Below are positions 1 to 5,306 of a stretch of 5,317 nt of DNA, in pieces. Position 1 is the first letter of the stretch, and the number at the start of each line of letters is the position of its first letter. The position numbers and the translations under genes are program-made. The DNA comes from a bacterium. GTDB lineage: Bacteria; UBA9089; UBA9088. Where the stretch lies: assembly GCA_040756715.1 (NCBI GenBank), contig JBFLYE010000104.1:1-5317 (forward strand), in the 5' to 3' direction. Below the pieces are notes generated by a model. The model made no database searches. It was given only the letters and a program-made list of their open reading frames with translations, and had not been told where the DNA came from.

Positions 1-442
1 AGAATTCATCTTTTTCGTTTATTAAATTAAGCTTATCTTTGTCATATTCAAGTCTTAGGCTCATTAAGGCAAGGTTTTGGTTATCACAAGAAAGATTAAG
101 GATAAGCTCATCATTAAGGGAAAGGGCGGTTTTGTTTGGTTTTAAGATTAGGTTAAGGGGTTCTTGGTTTTCAATAAAGGGAATTTCTCCTTGTTTAGAA
201 AGACTTAGGATAACCTCTGCTTCAAAGTAGGGATTGATTGATATATCTTCTTCTGTTTCCAAAGCCCCTTTTTCCTTCATTGCTTCATTTATTGCCGAAA
301 GAACCTCATTGTAGTCTAAGATTTCTTCTCTTGTTGTTCTTTTCTTAAGAACAAAGTTAAAAATGGTAAATTCATCCCTCTTTACCTTGCAACACTTAGC
401 TTGAGGATAATAGCCACATTTAAAGGCAAGGACAATATAGCA
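1..442 (-). CDS. Continuation of the giant protein after the frameshift (second half of CReg 4, linker, possible cohesin-like domain), partial
   Basis: From the TGC codon at 442-440 a second minus-strand frame is open for 147 codons to the left edge, with no start of its own that fits. Its first 35 residues (CYIVLAF..CGYYPQ to FNFVLKKR) align with the second halves of the upstream CReg domains, for example GRYDISAWAYGFW to IVNFALQ. It is therefore the same protein displaced by a frameshift, not a separate gene. Next comes a polar, probably helical stretch (REEILDYNEVLSAINEAMK, about 318-260). A beta-rich segment follows, in which LSLNDELILNLS leads to a MSLRLEYDKDKL motif near the edge. That resembles the start of a cohesin-type domain (a GDxFxVxVxV strand followed by FxLxYDPxxL), as in scaffoldin-like or exported beta-sandwich proteins. 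The cohesin call is only moderately supported because the domain is cut at base 1. No anchor or sorting signal is seen. Confidence 0.8.
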
Positions 443-581
443 TTGGTTTTAGGTCGGAAATGATGTAATCTCCATTTTTGTCTGTCCTATCCATGTCAAA
501 GTCACAACCAAAGTAGAAGACCCATACACCTGGTATAGATTTTTTGGTTTGCTTGTCGGTAATTGTTCCCATTATCCCTTG
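338..581 (-). other. Carboxypeptidase-regulatory-like (CReg) domain 4, split by the frameshift
   Basis: The first half (GIMGTITDKQTKKSIPGVWV, then RTDKNGDYIISDLKP) lies in the main frame. The second half (CYIVLAF..CGYYPQAK to FTIFNFVLKKR) lies in the frame starting at 442. Joined, they give a full CReg domain comparable in length with copies 1-3. It is Cys-rich compared with the others (FGCDF, CYI, KCG, KCCK). Confidence 0.78.
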
Positions 582-3500
582 AGCAGGTTTAACCAAGATG
601 GTTGTGGTTTTTGTGTTGTTGTCTTCCCTTAATTCAGGGATTGTATTGCCTGGGTCAACAATTACTGTGATGGTATGGGTTCCAATGGTAGCTGGTCTTG
701 TGATTACAAATCTTGCTTGAGTTTGTCCAGGGAATAAATGACCAATTGTCTTTGTTCCCTTAATCTGGTTATTTTCATCCAGGAAGATTACTTTGATAAG
801 ATTAGCATCAGCTTTTCCAATGTTTTTAATAAATGCAGTTATTCTTACCCTCTGGTATTGCTTTATAATATGGGATGGGCAGACCTTTATCTTTGTAATC
901 GTAAGATCGGGAAGGTTTGAGGGCAGGATATGGGTTGTGCAAGAGGCAGAGGATGTTATGCTTGTTTCTGGGCAATGGGATGTTCCGGTTATAGTAGCAT
1001 AATTTGTTATGGTTGCTGGTCCTGTTTGGGTTACAAAGTAATCTATTGTCGTTAAGCCTGATTGATTGGGGGTTAGGGTTCCAATCCAGATAGTTATATT
1101 GCTTCCATCAGGAAGGGTATCAATGAGATTAACATTGTAAAGGGTTGTTTGACCTGTGTTTGTGTAAGAGAGGGTGTAAGTTGTGGTAGACAGGGTGGTT
1201 GCTGTGGTTGGTCCTGTTTTTGTAAGGAATATGCCAGGGATGCCTATGATATGGGTTGTTGCTGAAGCAAAGGCTTGTATGGTTGCACTTGGGCAATCAG
1301 AGATTGCACTTATGGTGGCAATGTTTATGATGGTAGAAGATGCTGGCTCTTTGATGAAATAATCAAGGGTTAGGAAACCAGATTGAGAGGGATTTAAAGA
1401 GCCAAGGGAAAATGTCAGGGTAGAGCCATTGGGAAGGGTATCAATTAGGGTTATCTCATAAAGGATGGTTTGACCTGTGTTGGTATAAAGGAGGGTATAG
1501 GTTAGGGTTGAAAGGGTTAGGGTTTGGGTTGGTCCATCCTTTGTTAAGGATATTCCAGAGCTACCCATAGTAGGTGTTTCATAAAATTCATAGGCACCCA
1601 TATCAATCATCGCTATATCGTCCCTATTTCCATCTTTTATTCTTTCCTTTCCATCCTTATCAAATATAGGTAAAGCTGGTGCATTATTTGTTCCTGAATC
1701 TATGCAAGGGGATGAAAAGCCAAGATGAAAATCAGAAAATCCAACAAACTGGGGGTCAAGGGATATGTCATATAACCCAGCAAAGCAATTTGTGTAATTC
1801 CCAAATAAATTACCAAAGAGACAGTTATAGTTAATGGTCAAGAGGGAAGAATCAGAGAAGATACCCTCTCTATTTCCCACAATAATATTGTTTGTAATGA
1901 TTGAGGAGGAGGATTGACAAAGGATACCATTCTCCTTGTTCCTTACCATATCATTATTGGTAATGATGGGAGATGAGGATAGGGATACAATGCCAGAGCC
2001 ATTATTTTCTGCAATTACATTGTTGGTAATTGTTCCCAAAAATGAGCTAAAAGATATCCCAGATTTGCCATTTTTGCTTATTGTGTTATAAATAATCTCA
2101 GGAGAAGAAGATTGGGAAAAGATGCCGTATCCCTCATTTTCTCCTATTGTATTATTGCTGATAAGGGGTGATGAATCAGAGCAATTGATACCATTTCTGC
2201 CATTTTTTATTATTATATTGCCTATAATGGGTGGAGATGATGATAGGGATATAACCCTATATTCCATATTTTCTGCAATTATATTATTGGTAATGCTTCC
2301 TAAAAATGAGCTACAGGATATTCCCGATTTACCATTCTCTCTTATGGTGTTGCCAGTAATCACAGAAGAAGAGGACCTACAGTAAATCCCATTTTTGCTA
2401 TTTTTTAAGATAATGTTATTAACAATGGTTAAATCTGTGCTATTTATGCAATATATCCCATTGTCTCCAGAATTTATTATAAAACCAGAGATAACCGCAC
2501 CCCTTGCTCCATCACCACTAAAAATTACCGCATCTTTGCCAGAAGATGAAGAAATCGTTGGTGTTCCTATACCAATAAGGGCAATACGCTTGTCTATATA
2601 AATATTTTCTCTATATTCTCCAGCTGCCACAGAAACCGTCCCTTTAGCGGCGCAATAAAAAATCCCCTCATTTATTGTCCTATAAGGCTTATCAAATGTG
2701 CCAAGCTCAATATCTATATTCTCATCATCAACATAGATAATCTCTGCCGGGGTTAAGCTAATATTGACTATAGTCATAGAGCCTCTATTTACCTCTATAT
2801 TTTCGGTATATGAGCCATAAAATCCCGTTGCCCTTGCACAAATAACATATTTATCTGGCTTAAGGTATAAAGCATAATTGCCTTGACTATCCGTATATCC
2901 ATTCGTATTGAATGCCTCTACCATTGCTCCTGGAATGAAGACCCCACTAGAGGCATCTGTAATTTTGCCAGCAATGATACCATTTTGAGGAATTCCTTGA
3001 TACTCATAGGCACCTATATCTACAATGCCATTTACTATACGAGGATTTCCATCCTTGTCAAAAGGAAGAATACCCAAGGCTGTATTTGAGCCCCTATCTA
3101 TGCAGAAGGATGTGAATTGAAGATGAAAGTCAGGAGGGCTTATAAATTGCGGGTCAATAGATAGATCATTTGTTCCTGCAAGACAATTTCCATAATTTTC
3201 ATTTCCCGTTAGCCCATTTCTGAAAAGACAATTATAATCAATCTTTGGATTTGAGGAAATATCACCCCGATAGATGCCATAACCGTAATTTATCGGGCTA
3301 TTTAAGGCAATAATGTTATTGGTGATGAATGGAGAGGAATTAAAACAGGAAATGCCATTTCCCCAATTATTTACAATTGTGTTATTTACAATAATAGGAG
3401 AGGAATTTTGACACATAATCCCAGAATATGTATTTTCTGTAATTACATTGTTTGTAATTATTGGCTCTGCCCCATTTATACAGGATATACCATTGCCACC

Positions 3501-5306
3501 CTCTCCATAAAAACTTTTTGCACCCCTTATCTTGAAACCAGAGATTACTGCATTATCTGCCTCATTGCCCTCAAAGGTTACTGCATTTCCCGAAGAAGCA
3601 GGGTTGATTACGGGTGTGCCTGTGCCAATTAGGACAATTCTTTTGTTGATGTAGACAAGCTTAGTATATGTCCCCCCTTTCACTGAGACTGTCCCTCCCA
3701 CTGGGCAGTAAAAGATACCCTCTTTTATTGTCCGATAAGGCTTATCAAATGTGCCAAGCTCTATACCTTGATAATTGCAATCTACATAGAGCATTTTAGC
3801 AGGGCTTAAGACAAAATTGAGAATAGTTCTCTTTCCCTCAAATACCTCTATATTTTCTGTATATCTGCCATAAAACCCAGTTGCCCTTGCAACCAAAGAA
3901 TATGTCCCAGGGTTAATTTGTATGGAGTAGTCTCCCTGGGTGTCACTAATTGAATTATGAAGGTGGGAACCAATTACTTCTACCTTTGCCTGGGCAATAG
4001 GATTACCCATAATATCAACCACCCTGCCGGTAATTGTGCCATAATAGGGAGGCTCCTTTGGATAAGGCTGAGATCCACCTCCTTCCTCTCTTGGCTGCAA
4101 GGCAAAATTCACTATGCTTGTTTTTTCTTTAAATACCTCTATATTTGTGGATTCCTCCCAAAATCCATATGCCCATGCAGAAATGTCATATCTACCTGGT
4201 TTGATGCGTATAATATAGTGGCCATTTATATCCGTCTTTACCCCCTCATTGGATACCTGTATGCTTGCTCCATTAATGGGAAGCCCATTTGAGGCATCTG
4301 TAACTGTGCCAGCAATAATGCCATATTGAGGAATTCCAGGAAACTCATAAGCACCAATGTCAACAATGCCATTAACAATCCTTGGTTTTCCATCCTTATC
4401 AAATATAGGTAAAGCTGGTGCATTATTTGTTCCTGAATCTATACAAGGGGATGTAGAGCCAAGGTGAAAGTCATCAAAAGCTATAAACTGAGGGTCAAAG
4501 GATATATTGTATAATCCAGCAGAACAATTTCTATAGTTAGAAGATGAATTGCCATAGACACAGTTATAGTTAATAATTAAATTGGAAAAGTCAGAGAGAA
4601 TACCCTCTCTATTTTCTATGATAATATTATTGGTAATAATTGAAGAAGAGGATTGAGAAAAGATGCCATATTCCTTGTTTCTTATTATGTCATTATTGGT
4701 AATAATTGGGGATGATGATAAAGATACAATCCCAGACTCTGTATTTTCTGCAATTACATTGTTGGTAATTGTTCCCAAAAATGAGCTAAAAGATATTCCC
4801 GATTTGCCATTTTTGCTTATCGTGTTATAAATGATGTTTGAAATGGATGAAGAACAATAGATGCCATTTAATGTATTTCCTGTAATTACATTATTATTAA
4901 GGGTTATAGAAGAATCATTACAATTAAACCCATTTTTCCCATTTCCTGTGATTTCGTTATTCCTAATGATTGGGGAGGAAAAATCACAAAAAATGCCATC
5001 TTTCTTGTTTTCTGTGATAATATTGCCATCAATAATCGGCGAAGAGAAATCACAATATATACCATTTTCCCTATTCCCTGTGATTGTGTTATCAATAATA
5101 GTTGGGTCTGCACCATTTGTGCAATATATCCCATTTCTTCCTTTACTTATTGTAAATCCAGAGATTACAGCTCCACCTACCTCATCTCCATCAAAGATTA
5201 CCGCATCTTTATTTTCTAAAGAACTATAGTATCTTCCATTACTTAGTGCAAAAATAGTATTTAAGAAATTTTGAATTCTAAATTTTGAATTTTTATTTGA
5301 AAAGGT
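420..5306 (-). CDS. Giant multidomain beta-helix / CReg / DUF11 / CARDB surface protein, 5'-truncated and frameshifted at its 3' end
   Basis: The frame is open for 1628 codons from just after a TAA at 5307-5309 to a TAA at 420-422. Numbering residue 1 at 5306, the order is: beta-helix 1 (about 31-322), CReg 1 (327-408), a Gly/Pro linker, CReg 2 (422-504), beta-helix 2 (506-770), CReg 3 (774-855), beta-helix 3 (857-1241), two DUF11 repeats (1251-1353, 1358-1460), CARDB (1466-1572) and the first half of CReg 4 (1576-1621). No enzyme active site is visible. These folds usually act in exported adhesion, scaffolding or carbohydrate-binding proteins, so an extracellular location is inferred. No signal peptide is present, and there is no ATG, GTG or TTG before the TTG at 4778. 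That TTG is the Leu of a conserved FLGTITNN rung motif, has no ribosome binding site, and is therefore not a believable start. The last 11 residues after the frameshift (MLYCPCL end) are out of frame. Coding is certain; the exact function is unknown. Confidence 0.88.
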   Translation of the reverse strand, partial: TFSNKNSKFRIQNFLNTIFALSNGRYYSSLENKDAVIFDGDEVGGAVISGFTISKGRNGIYCTNGADPTIIDNTITGNRENGIYCDFSSPIIDGNIITENKKDGIFCDFSSPIIRNNEITGNGKNGFNCNDSSITLNNNVITGNTLNGIYCSSSISNIIYNTISKNGKSGISFSSFLGTITNNVIAENTESGIVSLSSSPIITNNDIIRNKEYGIFSQSSSSIITNNIIIENREGILSDFSNLIINYNCVYGNSSSNYRNCSAGLYNISFDPQFIAFDDFHLGSTSPCIDSGTNNAPALPIFDKDGKPRIVNGIVDIGAYEFPGIPQYGIIAGTVTDASNGLPINGASIQVSNEGVKTDINGHYIIRIKPGRYDISAWAYGFWEESTNIEVFKEKTSIVNFALQPREEGGGSQPYPKEPPYYGTITGRVVDIMGNPIAQAKVEVIGSHLHNSISDTQGDYSIQINPGTYSLVARATGFYGRYTENIEVFEGKRTILNFVLSPAKMLYVDCNYQGIELGTFDKPYRTIKEGIFYCPVGGTVSVKGGTYTKLVYINKRIVLIGTGTPVINPASSGNAVTFEGNEADNAVISGFKIRGAKSFYGEGGNGISCINGAEPIITNNVITENTYSGIMCQNSSPIIVNNTIVNNWGNGISCFNSSPFITNNIIALNSPINYGYGIYRGDISSNPKIDYNCLFRNGLTGNENYGNCLAGTNDLSIDPQFISPPDFHLQFTSFCIDRGSNTALGILPFDKDGNPRIVNGIVDIGAYEYQGIPQNGIIAGKITDASSGVFIPGAMVEAFNTNGYTDSQGNYALYLKPDKYVICARATGFYGSYTENIEVNRGSMTIVNISLTPAEIIYVDDENIDIELGTFDKPYRTINEGIFYCAAKGTVSVAAGEYRENIYIDKRIALIGIGTPTISSSSGKDAVIFSGDGARGAVISGFIINSGDNGIYCINSTDLTIVNNIILKNSKNGIYCRSSSSVITGNTIRENGKSGISCSSFLGSITNNIIAENMEYRVISLSSSPPIIGNIIIKNGRNGINCSDSSPLISNNTIGENEGYGIFSQSSSPEIIYNTISKNGKSGISFSSFLGTITNNVIAENNGSGIVSLSSSPIITNNDMVRNKENGILCQSSSSIITNNIIVGNREGIFSDSSLLTINYNCLFGNLFGNYTNCFAGLYDISLDPQFVGFSDFHLGFSSPCIDSGTNNAPALPIFDKDGKERIKDGNRDDIAMIDMGAYEFYETPTMGSSGISLTKDGPTQTLTLSTLTYTLLYTNTGQTILYEITLIDTLPNGSTLTFSLGSLNPSQSGFLTLDYFIKEPASSTIINIATISAISDCPSATIQAFASATTHIIGIPGIFLTKTGPTTATTLSTTTYTLSYTNTGQTTLYNVNLIDTLPDGSNITIWIGTLTPNQSGLTTIDYFVTQTGPATITNYATITGTSHCPETSITSSASCTTHILPSNLPDLTITKIKVCPSHIIKQYQRVRITAFIKNIGKADANLIKVIFLDENNQIKGTKTIGHLFPGQTQARFVITRPATIGTHTITVIVDPGNTIPELREDNNTKTTTILVKPAQGIMGTITDKQTKKSIPGVWVFYFGCDFDMDRTDKNGDYIISDLKPMLYCPCL
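443..446 (-). other. Frameshift site in the KPG turn of CReg domain 4
   Basis: The minus strand reads DLKP up to 444, after which the frame gives MLYCPCL and a stop. Every other CReg copy has a KPG, KPD or NPG turn followed by x-Tyr. Here the codon cca is followed by a single a (443) and then tgc-tat-att. Restoring two G bases (cca-gga-tgc-tat) yields LKPGCYIVLAF..CGY, which lines up with LKPGRYDISAWAYGF. A net loss of two bases, or equivalently one extra base, explains the break. Whether it is real or a sequencing/assembly error cannot be told from the sequence. Confidence 0.8.
591..911 (-). other. CARDB domain
   Basis: About 107 residues starting PDLTITKIKVCPSHI, then VRITAFIKNIGKADANLIKV, GHLFPGQTQARFVI, THTITVIVDPGNTIPE and EDNNTKTTTI. 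PDLxI, xIxNxGxA and VDPxNxIxExxExNN are the diagnostic CARDB (cell adhesion related domain found in bacteria) motifs. It lies directly after the DUF11 pair and before CReg 4. Confidence 0.92.
927..1235 (-). other. DUF11 repeat 2
   Basis: About 103 residues: GIFLTKTGPTTATT, YTLSYTNTGQTTLYNV, LIDTLPDGSN, IGTLTPNQSG and ITNYATITG. It aligns without gaps to repeat 1 at a spacing of 321 bp (107 codons), with clearly more than half of residues identical by eye. This indicates tandem duplication. It is Thr/Ser-rich, as is usual for stalk domains. Confidence 0.9.
1248..1556 (-). other. DUF11 repeat 1
   Basis: About 103 residues: GISLTKDGPT, then YTLLYTNTGQT, LIDTLPNGSTL, LGSLNPSQSG and IINIATISA. 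The K-x-G start, TYTxxYTNTG strand, DTLPxG turn and xxNxATI end are the standard DUF11 (Ig-like, isopeptide-type surface repeat) pattern. It is followed by SATTHIIGIP, which is repeated after the second copy in altered form. Confidence 0.9.
1648..1703. repeat. Exact 56-bp repeat in the beta-helix C-cap, copy B (first copy at 4387-4442)
   Basis: This is the module 3 copy of the C-cap block. Identity breaks on the left where module 3 carries its extra six residues, and on the right at a single A/G difference. Confidence 0.85.
1809..2459 (-). repeat. Ten 66-bp coding repeats with a 264-bp super-repeat, module 3
   Basis: The rungs are mainly 22 residues. Rungs 3-4 (GISCSSFLG, RVISLSSSP) and 7-8 (GISFSSFLG, GIVSLSSSP) are copies spaced exactly 264 bp apart (2267 against 2003 for the same base), which is four rungs. 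This suggests block duplication of four rungs. Confidence 0.82.
2003..2057. repeat. Exact 55-bp repeat, copy B (first copy at 4742-4796)
   Basis: This is the module 3 copy of the block at 4742-4796. A third, diverged copy begins at 2267, within the same module. Confidence 0.85.
2742..2987 (-). other. Carboxypeptidase-regulatory-like (CReg) domain 3
   Basis: About 82 residues: GIIAGKITDASSGVFI, then TDSQGNYALYLKPDKYVI, ARATGFYGSYTENIEV and IVNISLTPAE. The start copies CReg 1 and the end copies CReg 2, so the domain looks like a mosaic of both. The usual KPG turn is KPD here. It links module 2 to module 3. Confidence 0.85.
2997..3791 (-). other. Beta-helix module 2 (complete but short)
   Basis: The N-cap (3791-3534) reads YVD..IELGTFDKPYRTI, then EGIFYC, GTVSV, INKRIVLIGTGTP and VISGF, as in DUF1565/NosD-like proteins. 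Only about four rungs follow (3491-3216: GISCINGAEP, GIMCQNSSP, GISCFNSSP, and a longer irregular rung with GIYRGDISSNP), against nine or ten in modules 1 and 3. The C-cap (3197-3000) has DPQF, DFHL, CIDRGSN, FDKDGNPRIVNG and DIGAYEY. It is the most diverged of the three modules. Confidence 0.85.
3216..3491 (-). repeat. About four 66-bp-type coding repeats (beta-helix rungs), module 2
   Basis: Three regular rungs (GISCINGAEP, GIMCQNSSP, GISCFNSSP) and one longer, irregular rung ending IDYNC. The ladder is less than half the length of the other two. Confidence 0.8.
3795..4043 (-). other. Carboxypeptidase-regulatory-like (CReg) domain 2
   Basis: About 83 residues starting YGTITGRVVDIMGNPI, with DTQGDYSIQINPGTYSLVA and the ending ILNFVLSPAK. 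It has the same beta-sandwich signature as CReg 1. Its last half (ARATGFYGRYTENIEV) is nearly the same as in CReg 3, while CReg 1 differs there. CReg 2 is therefore the closer relative of CReg 3, and both lead directly into a beta-helix N-cap beginning YVD. Confidence 0.85.
4083..4328 (-). other. Carboxypeptidase-regulatory-like (CReg) domain 1
   Basis: About 82 residues beginning GIIAGTVTDASNGLPI and running through TDINGHYIIRIKPGRYD to IVNFALQPR. The G-x-V-x-D start, DxxGxY strand, KPGxY turn and hydrophobic last strand are the hallmarks of the transthyretin-like beta-sandwich of the CarboxypepD_reg family. This fold is common as a spacer or stalk in exported proteins and has no catalytic role of its own. 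It is joined to module 1 by FPGIPQ, and the same junction (YQGIPQ) precedes CReg 3. A GGGSQPYPKEPPY linker (about 4082-4044) separates it from CReg 2. Confidence 0.85.
4387..4442. repeat. Exact 56-bp repeat in the beta-helix C-cap, copy A (second copy at 1648-1703)
   Basis: Identical by eye to 1648-1703. It encodes the IDSGTNNAPALPIFDKDG part of the C-cap in modules 1 and 3. Module 2 has a clearly different sequence there. Confidence 0.85.
4548..5132 (-). repeat. Nine 66-bp coding repeats (beta-helix rungs), module 1
   Basis: Each repeat encodes one 21-23 residue rung beginning GIxC/S or similar. Most are 22 residues (66 bp). The last four rungs correspond one to one with the last four of module 3. 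Confidence 0.85.
4742..4796. repeat. Exact 55-bp repeat, copy A (second copy at 2003-2057)
   Basis: Read letter by letter, 4742-4796 is identical to 2003-2057, and the high similarity continues on both sides. It encodes the FSSFLGTITNNVIAEN rung in modules 1 and 3. Confidence 0.85.

Larger units (their letters stand above)
1584..2738 (-). other. Beta-helix module 3 (ten rungs, longest)
   Basis: The N-cap (2738-2481) has YVDDENIDIELGTFDKPY, EGIFYC, GEYRENIYIDKR, GIGTP and KDAVIF..VISGF. Ten rungs of mostly 22 residues run from 2459 to 1809. One of them (RVISLSSSPP) has lost the leading Gly found at that position in the other rungs. The C-cap (1799-1584) carries DPQF, DFHL, SPCIDSG, FDKDGKERI and DMGAYEF. 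Between FDKDGKERI and DMGAYEF there are about six extra residues (KDGNRDDIAMI) compared with the other two caps. The module leads to DUF11 repeats instead of another CReg domain. Confidence 0.87.
4341..5213 (-). other. Beta-helix module 1 (nine PbH1-type rungs plus C-terminal cap), N-terminal cap mostly missing
   Basis: The module starts abruptly at KDAVIFDGD (about 5210), the second half of the N-cap seen in modules 2 and 3. Nine rungs of 21-23 residues follow between 5132 and 4548, each with the pattern GIxC/S..SSPIIxNNxIxxN, the classic parallel beta-helix (NosD/pectate-lyase-like) repeat with an Asn ladder. The ladder closes with INYNC. The cap (4538-4341) contains DPQF, DFHL, SPCIDSG, FDKDGKPRIVNG and DIGAYEF, the signature often labelled choice-of-anchor Q. 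The first five rungs carry Cys at position four; the last four carry Ser or Phe. Confidence 0.85.

Noticed and set aside
1809-2459. Regular short repeats as a CRISPR array
   Set aside because: The 66-bp period is continuous coding sequence with protein-level conservation and has no repeat/spacer alternation.
4238-4423. Second minus-strand frames at 4238-4423 and 4904-5134
   Set aside because: They overlap the main protein in another frame and lack family motifs, whereas the main frame reads clear cap and rung motifs throughout.
4776-4778. TTG as the start codon of the large protein
   Set aside because: It encodes the Leu of the conserved SSFLGTITNN rung, which recurs internally. Coding similarity continues upstream to about 5213, and no ribosome binding site precedes it.
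4861-5229. Plus-strand open frame of 122 codons (and others at 3957-4292, 2122-2385, 3408-3632, 2395-2601, 2883-3089, 738-1002, 39-230)
   Set aside because: All lie opposite the repeat protein, whose minus-strand frames show clear family motifs. Their periodic hydrophobic sequence is the antisense image of the Asn/Ile/Ser rungs, and no family is recognisable.
5237-5239. ATG on the minus strand as a true start
   Set aside because: It is in a different frame from the main protein and reaches a TAG after seven codons.
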